Below are positions 23,960 through 32,094 of a DNA stretch of 64,000 bases, piece by piece. Source of the DNA: Micromonospora sediminicola (GTDB lineage Bacteria > Actinomycetota > Actinomycetes > Mycobacteriales > Micromonosporaceae); NCBI RefSeq assembly GCF_900089585.1, contig NZ_FLRH01000004.1, positions 1,791,001-1,855,000 on the forward strand, read 5' to 3'. Below the pieces are notes generated by a model that did no database searches, was not told the DNA's origin, and worked only from the letters and a program-made list of their open reading frames with translations. The translations under genes and the position numbers were made by a program. The number at the start of each line of letters is the position of its first letter. Position 1 is the stretch's first letter.

Positions 23960-25807
23960 GTGACCAAGCAGATCCGTCAACTGGACCGGGTGGTCATCCG
24001 GTTCGCCGGCGACTCCGGCGACGGCATGCAGCTCACCGGCGACCGGTTCACCTCGGAGACGGCGCAGCTGGGCAACGACATCTCCACGTTGCCCAACTTC
24101 CCGGCCGAGATCCGCGCTCCCGCCGGCACGCTGCCGGGTGTGTCGAGCTTCCAGGTGCACTTCGCCGACTACGACATCCTGACGCCGGGCGACGCGCCGA
24201 ACGTGCTGGTGGCGATGAACCCGGCCGCGTTGAAGGCGAACCTGGCCGACCTGCCGCGCGGGGCGGACATCATCGTCAACACCGACGAGTTCACCCGGCG
24301 CAACCTGGCCAAGGTCGGCTACGCGACCAGCCCGTTGGACGACGACTCGCTCGCCGGCTACGCGGTGCACCCGGTCGCGCTCACCTCGATGACGATCGGC
24401 GCGCTGGCCGCACACGACGTGTCCAAGAAGGACGCCGAGCGGGCCAAGAACATGTTCGCGCTCGGGCTGCTGAGCTGGATGTACTCCCGCCCGTACGAGT
24501 CGACGCTGCGGTTCCTGGAGCGCAAGTTCGCGGCCCGCCCCGAGCTGGTGGCGGCGAACGTGGCCGCGTTCCGGGCCGGCTGGAACTTCGGCGAGACCAC
24601 CGAGGACTTCTCGGTCCGGTACGAGGTCAAGCCGGCGAAGATGCTGCCGGGCACCTACCGCAACATCACCGGCAACGCGGCGCTGTCGCTGGGCCTGGTG
24701 GCCGCCGGGGTGCGTTCCGGGCTGCCGGTGTTCCTCGGCGCCTACCCGATCACCCCGGCCTCGGACATCCTGCACGAGCTGAGCAAGCACAAGAAGTTCG
24801 GCGTGGTCACCATGCAGGCCGAGGACGAGATCGCCGCGGTCGGCGCGGCGCTCGGCGCGTCGTACGGCGGCGCGCTCGGCATCACCACCACGAGTGGTCC
24901 GGGCGTGGCGCTGAAGAGCGAGACGATCTCCCTGGCGGTGGCGCTGGAGCTGCCGCTGGTCATCGTCGACGTGCAGCGGGCCGGGCCGTCCACCGGCATG
25001 CCCACCAAGACCGAGCAGGCCGACCTGAACATGGCCCTGTACGGCCGGCACGGTGAGGCCCCGGTCGCGGTGGTCGCGCCGAAGTCGCCGTCGGACTGCT
25101 TCCACGCGGCGTTGGAGGCGGCCCGGATCGCGCTCACCTACCGCACGCCGGTGATCCTGCTCTCCGACAACTACGTGGCCAACGGCTCCGAGCCGTGGCT
25201 GCTGCCGGACGTGGAGTCCCTGCCCGACCTGCGGGTCGAGTTCGCCACCGAGCCCAACGGCGAGGACGGCACCAGCTTCCTGCCCTACCTGCGGGACCCG
25301 CAGACGCTGGCCCGCCCGTGGGCGGTGCCCGGCACCCCGGGCCTGGAGCACCGGATCGGCGGCCTGGAGAAGGCCGACAAGACCGGCGACATCTCGTACG
25401 ACCCGGCCAACCACGACTTCATGGTGCGGACCCGGGCGGCGCGGATCGAGACCATCCCGGTGCCCGACGTCGAGGTGGAGGACCCGGACGGCGACGCCCG
25501 GGTGCTGGTGCTGGGTTGGGGCTCGACGTACGGGCCGATCGGCGCCGCCTGCCGGGGCCTGCGCCAGCGCGGGCTGTCGGTGGCCCAGGCGCACCTGCGC
25601 CACCTGGCCCCGATGCCGGCCAACCTCGGCGAGGTGCTGCGCTCCTACGACCGGGTGGTCGTCCCCGAGATGAACCTCGGCCAGCTCGCCCACGTGATCC
25701 GGGCGAAGTACCTGGTCGACGCGATCGGCTACAACCAGGTCCGCGGCCTGCCGTTCACCGCCGCGGAGCTGGAGACGATGCTGGAAGAGGTCCTGAAGAA
25801 TGTCTGA
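23960..25807 (+). CDS. korA: 2-oxoacid:ferredoxin oxidoreductase, alpha (gamma-alpha fused) subunit
   Basis: A 615-residue subunit that with KorB oxidatively decarboxylates 2-oxoglutarate (or a similar 2-oxoacid) to the acyl-CoA and reduces ferredoxin. The N-terminal gamma domain (1-195, VIRFAGDSGDGMQLTGDRF) is fused to the alpha domain (FLGAYPITPASDILHELS, TMQAEDEIAAVGAALGASYG, TTTSGPGVALKSETI). A C-terminal domain II follows (ARVLVLGWGSTYGPIGAA). A TAGGCT hexamer at 23887-23892 may be the promoter, giving a leader of about 60 nt. The stop overlaps korB by 8 bp. Confidence 0.93.
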   Translation: MTKQIRQLDRVVIRFAGDSGDGMQLTGDRFTSETAQLGNDISTLPNFPAEIRAPAGTLPGVSSFQVHFADYDILTPGDAPNVLVAMNPAALKANLADLPRGADIIVNTDEFTRRNLAKVGYATSPLDDDSLAGYAVHPVALTSMTIGALAAHDVSKKDAERAKNMFALGLLSWMYSRPYESTLRFLERKFAARPELVAANVAAFRAGWNFGETTEDFSVRYEVKPAKMLPGTYRNITGNAALSLGLVAAGVRSGLPVFLGAYPITPASDILHELSKHKKFGVVTMQAEDEIAAVGAALGASYGGALGITTTSGPGVALKSETISLAVALELPLVIVDVQRAGPSTGMPTKTEQADLNMALYGRHGEAPVAVVAPKSPSDCFHAALEAARIALTYRTPVILLSDNYVANGSEPWLLPDVESLPDLRVEFATEPNGEDGTSFLPYLRDPQTLARPWAVPGTPGLEHRIGGLEKADKTGDISYDPANHDFMVRTRAARIETIPVPDVEVEDPDGDARVLVLGWGSTYGPIGAACRGLRQRGLSVAQAHLRHLAPMPANLGEVLRSYDRVVVPEMNLGQLAHVIRAKYLVDAIGYNQVRGLPFTAAELETMLEEVLKNV

Positions 25808-26834
25808 GCCCGTCGCCCTGAAGCTCACCGCCAAGGACTTCAAGTCCGACCAGGAGGTGCGCTGGTGCCCCGGTTGCGGCGACTACGCCATCCTGGCCGC
25901 CGTGCAGGGCTTCATGCCGGAGCTGAACATCGCCCGGGAGAACACCGTCTTCGTCTCGGGCATCGGCTGCTCGTCACGCTTCCCGTACTACATGAACACG
26001 TACGGGATGCACTCGATCCACGGCCGCGCCCCGGCGATCGCCACCGGCCTGTCGGTGTCCCGGCCGGACCTGTCGGTCTGGGTGGTCACCGGTGACGGCG
26101 ACGCGCTCTCCATCGGCGGCAACCACCTGATCCACGCGCTGCGCCGCAACGTGAACTTCAAGATCCTGCTGTTCAACAACCGGATCTACGGCCTCACCAA
26201 GGGTCAGTACTCGCCCACCTCCGAGGTCGGCAAGGTCACCAAGTCGACCCCGGTCGGGTCGGCGGACGCCCCGTTCAACCCGTTGTCGCTGGCGTTGGGC
26301 GCCGAGGCCACGTTCGTGGCCCGGACCATCGACTCGGACCGCAAGCACCTCCAGTCGGTGCTGCGGGCGGCGGCGGAGCACCAGGGCTCGGCGTTCGTGG
26401 AGATCTACCAGAACTGCAACATCTTCAACGACGGCGCGTTCGACCCGCTCAAGGAGCCGGCCACCCGGGACGACTTCCTGATCCGGCTGGAGCACGGGCA
26501 GCCGATCACGTTCGGCAAGGACGGCCAGTTCTGCGTCGTCCACCCGCCGGGCGGCTTCGGGCTGGAGGTCCGGGAGACCTCGGCCACCCCGGCCGAGGAG
26601 ATCGTCGTGCACGACGCCACGGTCGCCGACCCGGCGTACGCGTTCGCGCTGTCCCGCCTGCCCGGGCTCGACCTGCGCAACACCCCGATCGGGGTGTTCC
26701 GGTCGGTCGGCCGCCCGTCCTACGACAGCGTGGTGCAGGAGCAGGTCGCCGCGGCGCGGGCCGCTGTCGACCAGACCCCGGAGCAGCAGCTCTCCGCGCT
26801 GCTCGGCAGCGGCGACACCTGGACCATCCTCTGA
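25800..26834 (+). CDS. korB: 2-oxoacid:ferredoxin oxidoreductase, beta subunit
   Basis: A 344-residue TPP- and Fe-S-binding subunit. The cluster cysteines are in WCPGCGDY (two), GIGCSS and YQNCNIFND. The TPP/Mg site is GDGDALSIGGNHLIHALRRN with the downstream LLFNNRIYGLTKGQYSPTS. Together with KorA it forms the oxygen-tolerant actinobacterial KOR, an alternative to the 2-oxoglutarate dehydrogenase complex. Translation is coupled to korA by the 8-bp overlap. A perfect 18-bp terminator stem follows 21 bp after the stop. Confidence 0.94.
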   Translation: MSEPVALKLTAKDFKSDQEVRWCPGCGDYAILAAVQGFMPELNIARENTVFVSGIGCSSRFPYYMNTYGMHSIHGRAPAIATGLSVSRPDLSVWVVTGDGDALSIGGNHLIHALRRNVNFKILLFNNRIYGLTKGQYSPTSEVGKVTKSTPVGSADAPFNPLSLALGAEATFVARTIDSDRKHLQSVLRAAAEHQGSAFVEIYQNCNIFNDGAFDPLKEPATRDDFLIRLEHGQPITFGKDGQFCVVHPPGGFGLEVRETSATPAEEIVVHDATVADPAYAFALSRLPGLDLRNTPIGVFRSVGRPSYDSVVQEQVAAARAAVDQTPEQQLSALLGSGDTWTIL

Positions 26835-26855
26835 CCGGTCACTGACCCGCCGACG

Positions 26856-26896
26856 CGAAGGGCGGGCCGTTCCCCCGCGGAACGGCCCGCCCTTCG
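26856..26896. terminator. Strong bidirectional terminator between korB and the azoreductase
   Basis: An 18-bp perfect stem (26856-26873 with 26879-26896) encloses a 5-nt loop. It lies between the two convergent genes, 21 bp after the korB stop and 16 bp after the azoreductase stop. Confidence 0.8.
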
Positions 26897-26912
26897 GCGT
26901 GGAGGCACCCGG

Positions 26913-27560
26913 TCAGGCCGCCGCCGCGGCGGGCACCCACAGCTCGTCGACCGCCCGCTCGGCGGACGCCAGGCTCTGCTCGTGCAGCGGGATCAGCTCG
27001 GCCATCGCCGGGTTGACCGGGGCCAGGGTCAGCTCGGCGCAGATGAACCGCGGCTCCAGGCCGGTCATCGAGATGCCGTGCGGAAGCCACGGCGCGGCGT
27101 GGTCCCAGCCCTCCTTCGGGGTGCCCGCGCCGTAGCCGCCGCCCCGGCTGACCAGGACCACGAACTCGCGACCGCCGAGCAGCCCGGCCCCGGTCGCCGG
27201 GTCGTACGCGATGCCGGGGGCGATCAGGTGGTCGACCCAGGACTTCACCACGCTCGGTGCGCCGTAGTTGTAGAGCGGCAGCCCCAGCAGGATCGTGTCG
27301 GCCCGGGTCACCTCCCCCACCAGTTCCTCGGTCAGCTGCCAGGAGGCGCGCTGCTCGGGCGTGTGCTGGTCCGGCGGCACCATCCGGGCGAGACCGCCGG
27401 CGGCGTCCAGGTGCGGCACCGGGCTCTGCCCGAGGTCCCGGTAGGTCACCGTGCCGCCGGGGTGGGCGGCGCGCCAGGCGGCCGCCGCGCGGGCGGTGAG
27501 GCGCCGGCTGACCGACCGCTCGCCGGTGATGCTCGAGTCGATGTGCAACAGGTGTGCCAT
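26913..27560 (-). CDS. FMN-dependent NADH-azoreductase (flavodoxin-fold quinone reductase)
   Basis: A 215-residue flavodoxin-like protein. The FMN phosphate loop is HIDSSITGERSVSRRLT at 5-21, followed by LGLPLYNYGAPSVVKSWVDHL (the AzoR PxYNxG segment) and VLVSRGGGYGAGTPKEGWDH. AzoR proteins reduce quinones and azo compounds with NADH and protect against thiol and quinone stress. The ATG at 27560 has GGAGGA upstream; codons further upstream are not family-like. A MarR regulator is divergent, with a palindrome in the shared promoter region that suggests direct control. Confidence 0.9.
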   Translation of the reverse strand: MAHLLHIDSSITGERSVSRRLTARAAAAWRAAHPGGTVTYRDLGQSPVPHLDAAGGLARMVPPDQHTPEQRASWQLTEELVGEVTRADTILLGLPLYNYGAPSVVKSWVDHLIAPGIAYDPATGAGLLGGREFVVLVSRGGGYGAGTPKEGWDHAAPWLPHGISMTGLEPRFICAELTLAPVNPAMAELIPLHEQSLASAERAVDELWVPAAAAA

Positions 27561-27583
27561 TGGTTGTTCCTCCTCCATCGATC

Positions 27584-27600
27584 GTTCGTGTAGGACCAAC
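27584..27600. promoter_or_regulatory. Candidate MarR operator between azoreductase and marR
   Basis: GTTCGTGTAGGACCAAC reads GTTnGT-N5-ACnAAC, an imperfect 17-bp palindrome. It lies 24 bp upstream of the azoreductase ATG and 34 bp upstream of the marR -10 box, a normal position for a MarR-family site in a divergent promoter. Confidence 0.45.
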
Positions 27601-27633
27601 TATTTATAGCAGGGCGATGTTCCGCGGGCCGCG

Positions 27634-27639
27634 TAAACT
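27634..27639 (+). promoter_or_regulatory. Leaderless -10 box (TAAACT) of marR
   Basis: TAAACT is followed by 7 nt and ATG at 27647. This identifies 27647 rather than the upstream in-frame ATG at 27617 as the start. Confidence 0.6.
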
Positions 27640-27646
27640 GGGTCAC

Positions 27647-28129
27647 ATGTCCGCCGTGCCCGCCCAGGAGTCGGAGCGCCGTTCCGGGCCGCTGCTGCAG
27701 CACCTGGCCCGCCGGATGCGGCTGCGCTCCGAGTCGGTGCTGGCGCCGCTGGGTCTGCGCCCCCGGCACCTGGTCGCGCTCACCGTGCTGCGCGACTCGG
27801 GCGGGATCAGCCAGCAGGGGTTGGCCGCCACGCTCCAGATCGACGGCACGAACGTGGTCGGGCTGCTCAACGACCTGGAGGCGGACGACCTGGTCGAACG
27901 GCGCCGCTCCCCGGAGGACCGCCGCCGGCACGTGGTCAGCCTGACCGAGGTGGGCACGACACGACTCCGCGAGGCGGAGTGCGCGCTCGCCGGCGCGGAG
28001 GAGGAGGTGCTCGGCGCGCTGGAGCCGGGCGAGCGGGACCTGCTCTACGAGCTGCTGCGGCGGGCGAGCCAGGGCCGGTCGTCGTCCTGCGCCGAGGTGG
28101 TCTCGGCGGACGGCCCGGACGCCTGCTGA
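27647..28129 (+). CDS. MarR-family transcriptional regulator
   Basis: A 160-residue winged-helix regulator: LLQHLARRMRLRSESVLAPLGLRPR dimerisation helix, recognition region GISQQGLAATLQIDGTNVVGLLNDLE at about 47-72, the wing DDLVERRRSPEDRRRHVVSLTEVG and a C-terminal dimerisation helix. MarR proteins usually sense phenolic or oxidised ligands. Its divergent azoreductase neighbour and the shared palindrome suggest it represses that gene. Start chosen from the leaderless -10 box. Confidence 0.88.
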   Translation: MSAVPAQESERRSGPLLQHLARRMRLRSESVLAPLGLRPRHLVALTVLRDSGGISQQGLAATLQIDGTNVVGLLNDLEADDLVERRRSPEDRRRHVVSLTEVGTTRLREAECALAGAEEEVLGALEPGERDLLYELLRRASQGRSSSCAEVVSADGPDAC

Positions 28130-28131
28130 CC

Positions 28132-28156
28132 GCCGCCGGTGACCCGGCCCGGCGGC
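28132..28156. terminator. Hairpin between convergent marR and K+ channel genes
   Basis: GCCGCCGG at 28132-28139 pairs with CCGGCGGC at 28149-28156 around a 9-nt loop, in the 31-bp gap between the two stop codons. Confidence 0.5.
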
Positions 28157-28160
28157 CGGC

Positions 28161-29174
28161 TCAGACGGTGGTGGTGGCCTGCGGCCGGTCGTCGCGGACG
28201 TGGACCAGCATGTCGCCGGTCTCGATCACCGCGCCCGCGCGGTCGTTCAGCGTGACCACCTTGCCCCGGCGGACCAGCGCGATGACCAGCGACTCCAGTT
28301 CACGCGGCGACCGGCCCACCTCGCTGCGCTCGGCCGACCGCATCGCCAGCGCCATGCCCTGGCCGGGGGTGAGCAGGTCCTCCACCACGTCGATCAGCGG
28401 CGGGGCCGAGGTGGAGAGGCCGAGCAGCCGGCCGGCGGTGGCCGACGAGACGATCACGTGGTGCGCGCCGCTCTGCTTGAGCAGGGGCGCGTTCTCCGCC
28501 TCCCGGACCGCCGCGATGATCCGTACCTGACCGGCGGTCAGTTGCCGGACGGTCAGCGCCACCAGCACCGAGGCGTCGTCGCTGTCGGTCGCGATGATGA
28601 CCGACTTGGCGGTGCGGACGTGCGCCTCCTCCAGCACCGACGAGCGGGTCGCCGAACCCTCGATCGTCACCAGCCCGTTCGAGGTGGCCTGCCGCAGGGC
28701 CGGGCCGCTCCGCTCGACCACCACGATCTTGGACTTGTCCGCCCCGTTCTCCAGCAGCGCGGAGACCGCGCTGCGGCCCTTGGTGCCGTACCCGCAGATG
28801 ATGACGTGGTCCTTCACGGTTCTCCTCCACCGCGACAGGCGACGGCCGGTCCGGTACTGCTCGGTCAGGACTTCCAGGGTGGTGCCGACCAGGATGATCA
28901 GGAAGAGCACCCGGGCGGGGGTGACGAACAGGACGTTGACCAGTCGCGCCGACGGGCTGGACGGGGCGATGTCGCCGTAACCGGTGGTGGAGAGCGACAC
29001 CACCACGTAGTAGAAGCAGTCGAGGAGGGTCAGGCCGTCCCCGTTGACGTCGCGGTAGCCGTCGCGGTCGAGCCAGACCACGAAGACGGTGGCGAGGACC
29101 AGCCCCAGGGCGGCGAGCAGGCGCAGACTCAGCGCGCTCAGCGGCCCCCGCCGTTGCGCGGGAAAATGGATCAC
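28161..29174 (-). CDS. Two-helix potassium channel with RCK (TrkA-N/TrkA-C) domains
   Basis: A 337-residue channel subunit. Helix 1 is at about 15-35 (LRLLAALGLVLATVFVVWL). The pore carries the selectivity filter TTGYGD near 63-68, and helix 2 is VLFVTPARVLFLIILVG. A cytosolic RCK-N Rossmann domain (HVIICGYGTKGRSAVSALLENG) and an RCK-C domain near the C-terminus follow, giving the MthK/GsuK-like layout of a ligand-gated tetrameric K+ channel. The GTG start precedes IHFPAQRRG and the first helix. Monocistronic. Confidence 0.92.
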   Translation of the reverse strand: MIHFPAQRRGPLSALSLRLLAALGLVLATVFVVWLDRDGYRDVNGDGLTLLDCFYYVVVSLSTTGYGDIAPSSPSARLVNVLFVTPARVLFLIILVGTTLEVLTEQYRTGRRLSRWRRTVKDHVIICGYGTKGRSAVSALLENGADKSKIVVVERSGPALRQATSNGLVTIEGSATRSSVLEEAHVRTAKSVIIATDSDDASVLVALTVRQLTAGQVRIIAAVREAENAPLLKQSGAHHVIVSSATAGRLLGLSTSAPPLIDVVEDLLTPGQGMALAMRSAERSEVGRSPRELESLVIALVRRGKVVTLNDRAGAVIETGDMLVHVRDDRPQATTTV

Positions 29175-29353
29175 CGTCGGTCCCGCTCCGCCACCGTCGC
29201 CTGCACGCCCTCAAGATAGCGGGTACGCCCCGAACCGGCCGGCCGGGCCGGGGACCGGCCCTCCACCGCACGAGCGGTAAGGATCTCGTCACATTCATCG
29301 ACGTGCCGCTGGGCAAGACTCGTAACCCACCGATCGTGACGAGGGGGAGTCGG

Positions 29354-30580
29354 ATGCGTACACGTGCGGCACTGACCACGCTGGCCGTGGTCCTCGGGAC
29401 GGCCCTGGCCGGCGCGTCGCCCGCGGTGGCGGGTCGGCCCGGGGACCGCCCGCCGGAGACGACCCGGCCCACGCGGCCGAAGCCCACCCCCGTCCCGTCA
29501 CCGACCGTCTCCCCCCGGCCGACCGCCTCGCCGACGCCCACCGTGCGGCCCACGCCGACGGTGTCCCCCTCGCCCACCGCGCGCCCGACGCCGACCGCCT
29601 CGCCGTCGCCGTCCGGCACGCCGGCCCCCAGCACTCCGGCACCGATGCCGACGGCGAAGCGGACCGCCGAGGTGCTGCCGGGGCTGGACGACAGCCGGAG
29701 CACCACGGCCTACGACGTCAACTCGGCCGGGGTGGTGGTCGGGTCGGCGGAACTGGCCAACGGCGACTGGCACGCGGTGCGGTGGGTCGACGGGCGGATC
29801 GAGGACCTGGGCACGCTCGGCGGCCGCACCAGTCAGGCCCAGGCGATCGACGAGCGGGGTCGTATCGTCGGCACGGCCCAGGCCGCCGACGGCAGCAGCC
29901 ACGCCGTCGCCTGGGTGGACGGGAAGATCCAGGACCTCGGGCTGACCGGCGGCATCTTCTCGATCGCGTTCGACACGGCCGGGGACCGGATCGTCGGCGT
30001 CTATCACGTGACCGACAGCTTCACCGGACGGCGGGCATTCGTCCGGACCGGGGACACCGAGGTCACGATCGACGCGCCGCCGGGCGCGAGTGCCGCCGCG
30101 GTCAACGAGGCCGGTACGGTCACCGGCACCTACGGCTTCAAGGAGTGGACCGACCCTCCGTTCGTCAACCAGGCGTTCGTCTGGCGCGACGGCGTCCTCC
30201 GGTCGCTCGGCACGCTCGGCGGGCCCACCAGCGTCGCGAACGGCATCAACGATCTCGGTCAGGTGGTCGGCACGAGCTGGACCGCCGACGGCCAGTTCGC
30301 CGCGTTCTTCTGGGACGGCGCGACGATGCGCCGGCTGGCCACCAGCTCGGCCTCCCCGACGGCACAGTCGCTGAACGACTCGGGTCTGGTGATCGGCACC
30401 GACGGCACCGGCAGCCGGGCGATGATCTGGCCGTCGCCGACGGCGAGCTCGCAGCTGCTGCCGCTGCCGGACGGGGCGGTGAGCAGCGTCGCGATCAACG
30501 TCAACGACGCCGGTGTCATCGCCGGGCAGGCGAACTTCGTCTCGCCGAGCTGGCACAGCCGAGCGGTCGTCTGGCGGTGA
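29354..30580 (+). CDS. Secreted HAF-repeat protein with Pro/Thr/Ser linker
   Basis: A 408-residue exported protein. The signal peptide ends at PAVAG near residue 26. A low-complexity linker of PTVSP/PTASP-type repeats covers about 35-105. The remainder is a beta-propeller-like run of HAF repeats, each with a xLGTLGG or similar turn (LGTLGGRTSQAQAIDERG, LGTLGGPTSVANGINDLG) and GxVVGT segments. HAF proteins are extracellular and mostly uncharacterised. ATG at 29354 has GGGGGAG upstream and starts directly at the signal peptide. Confidence 0.85.
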   Translation: MRTRAALTTLAVVLGTALAGASPAVAGRPGDRPPETTRPTRPKPTPVPSPTVSPRPTASPTPTVRPTPTVSPSPTARPTPTASPSPSGTPAPSTPAPMPTAKRTAEVLPGLDDSRSTTAYDVNSAGVVVGSAELANGDWHAVRWVDGRIEDLGTLGGRTSQAQAIDERGRIVGTAQAADGSSHAVAWVDGKIQDLGLTGGIFSIAFDTAGDRIVGVYHVTDSFTGRRAFVRTGDTEVTIDAPPGASAAAVNEAGTVTGTYGFKEWTDPPFVNQAFVWRDGVLRSLGTLGGPTSVANGINDLGQVVGTSWTADGQFAAFFWDGATMRRLATSSASPTAQSLNDSGLVIGTDGTGSRAMIWPSPTASSQLLPLPDGAVSSVAINVNDAGVIAGQANFVSPSWHSRAVVWR

Positions 30581-30687
30581 CCGGAACCGGTCCGGTCGGC
30601 ACCACGGGGGCCGACCGGGCCGGTCCGACCCGCCGGGACAGGGCATGATGGGTGGCGTCGGCGAACGGCGACCGCGAGGAGGCCGGC

Positions 30688-31329
30688 ATGTCGTTGCTGC
30701 GACGGGTGATCGGCGGAGTGCTGCGGCGGATCCGCCTGCGTCAGGGCCGCACGCTGCGCGAGGTGGCCCAGGCCGCCGGGGTCTCCCTGCCCTACCTCTC
30801 CGAGGTCGAGCGCGGCCGCAAGGAGGCGTCCTCCGAGGTGCTGGCCGCGATCTGCCGGGCGCTCGGGATCCACCTCGCCGACCTGCTGGAAGAGGCGCGC
30901 GACGAGCTGCGCCGCGAGCGGCCCACGCCGGTCGGCACCGCCATTCCGCTGGCCCGCCTCGACCGCGCGCCGGCCGCCCGCACCGGCCCACACCTGCGGG
31001 TCGGCCCGCCCCGGTTGTCCGTCACCCGCCGGCCCACCACGTCGCCCCGGACCTCGGTGGCCCAGCGGCCGGCGGTCTCGCTCCGCCCGCCGGTCGCCCG
31101 TCGGCCGGTCACCGCCATGCCCCTGCTCGGTGGCGCGCGGCGCGCCGAGCGGCTCGGGCCGACACCGGTCGGCCCCGCCCTCGACGCCACCACCCCGATC
31201 GGGTTCGGCGGCGGCATCCGGATCTGGCCGACCCCCTCCGCCCCGACCGTCCGCCCGCGTCCGCGTACCTCGCCGGCGGTGGCCCGGCGGCGGGCCCGCG
31301 CCGGCCGGCGGCGCGCGGTCGCCGCGTAG
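30688..31329 (+). CDS. clgR: ClgR-like XRE-family regulator
   Basis: A 213-residue protein. The N-terminal HTH (IGGVLRRIRLRQGRTLREVAQ, VSLPYLSEVERGRKEASSEVL, AAICRALGIHLADLLEEA, residues 6-68) matches ClgR, the actinobacterial activator of clp protease genes. The C-terminal half is a basic Arg/Pro-rich disordered tail, longer than in typical ClgR. ATG at 30688 has GAGGAGG upstream. A clpP-type gene follows 126 bp downstream on the same strand, which strengthens the assignment. I saw no clear match to the published ClgR box upstream of clpP. Confidence 0.75.
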   Translation: MSLLRRVIGGVLRRIRLRQGRTLREVAQAAGVSLPYLSEVERGRKEASSEVLAAICRALGIHLADLLEEARDELRRERPTPVGTAIPLARLDRAPAARTGPHLRVGPPRLSVTRRPTTSPRTSVAQRPAVSLRPPVARRPVTAMPLLGGARRAERLGPTPVGPALDATTPIGFGGGIRIWPTPSAPTVRPRPRTSPAVARRRARAGRRRAVAA

Positions 31330-31330
31330 C

Positions 31331-31362
31331 TTCTGCCCAGGGCGAATCTGCCCCGGGCAGAA
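31331..31362. terminator. Inverted repeat between clgR and clpP
   Basis: TTCTGCCC at 31331-31338 and GGGCAGAA at 31355-31362 pair around a 16-nt loop that itself contains GGGCGAATCTGCCC. It begins 2 bp after the clgR stop. It may be a terminator or a control site upstream of clpP. Confidence 0.4.
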
Positions 31363-31455
31363 AGCCTGGGCCGCGGGGGTGCGCCCGACGGACGCTGGAG
31401 ACCGCCGGCTCGCCGGGCGGTTCCCCGCCCACCGGCGGCACGGAGGTGGGCGGTC

Positions 31456-32049
31456 ATGGGTGGTGGCATCTGGATGCTGGACGAGGGGCAGCCGGCCTTC
31501 GGTGACCGGGTCTTCGAGCGGCTGCTGAAGGAGCGGATCATCTTCCTCGGCACCGAGGTCACCGACGCCTCGGCCAACCAGATCTGCGCGCAGATCCTGC
31601 TCCTCGCGGCGGAGGACCCGGAGCGGGACATCTTCCTCTACATCAACTCGCCGGGCGGCTCGGTCAGCGCCGGCATGGCCGTCTACGACACCATGCGGTA
31701 CGTCAACAACGACGTGGCCACGCTGGCGCTGGGGATGGCCGGGTCGATGGGGCAGTTCCTGCTCTGCGCCGGGGCCGCGGGCAAGCGGTTCGCGCTGCCG
31801 CACGCGCGGATCATGATGCACCAGCCCTCCGGCGGGATGGGCGGCACGGCGGCCGACATCACCATCCAGGCCGAGAACATGCTGCACGTGAAGCGCACGA
31901 TGCAGGAGCTGATCGCGGAGCACAGCGGGCACACGCTGGAGGAGATCCAGCGGGACTGGGACCGGGACCGCTGGTTCACCGCCGAGGAGGCCCGCGACTA
32001 CGGCCTCGTCGACCAGGTGCTCTCCCGCGTCGACCAGCTCGCCGCCTGA
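31456..32049 (+). CDS. clpP: ATP-dependent Clp protease proteolytic subunit
   Basis: A 197-residue S14 serine peptidase. Ser97 is in LGMAGSMGQF (usual form GxAxSMG), His122 in IMMHQPSGGMGG and Asp171 in the WDRDRWFTAEEA segment; the INSPGGSVSAG substrate strand is intact. It forms the barrel that degrades proteins unfolded by ClpX or ClpC. It is alone, not a tandem clpP1P2 pair, so it may be an additional paralogue. GGAGG is 9 nt before the ATG. The ClgR-like regulator is just upstream. Confidence 0.92.
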   Translation: MGGGIWMLDEGQPAFGDRVFERLLKERIIFLGTEVTDASANQICAQILLLAAEDPERDIFLYINSPGGSVSAGMAVYDTMRYVNNDVATLALGMAGSMGQFLLCAGAAGKRFALPHARIMMHQPSGGMGGTAADITIQAENMLHVKRTMQELIAEHSGHTLEEIQRDWDRDRWFTAEEARDYGLVDQVLSRVDQLAA

Positions 32050-32051
32050 GC

Positions 32052-32088
32052 CGGACGGCCCGGCCGGTCGCGCCGGCCGGGCCGTCCG
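32052..32088. terminator. Bidirectional terminator after clpP
   Basis: A perfect 16-bp stem (32052-32067 with 32073-32088) with a 5-nt loop lies between convergent clpP and the beta-helix gene, 3 bp after the clpP stop. Confidence 0.8.
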
Positions 32089-32094
32089 CCACGG

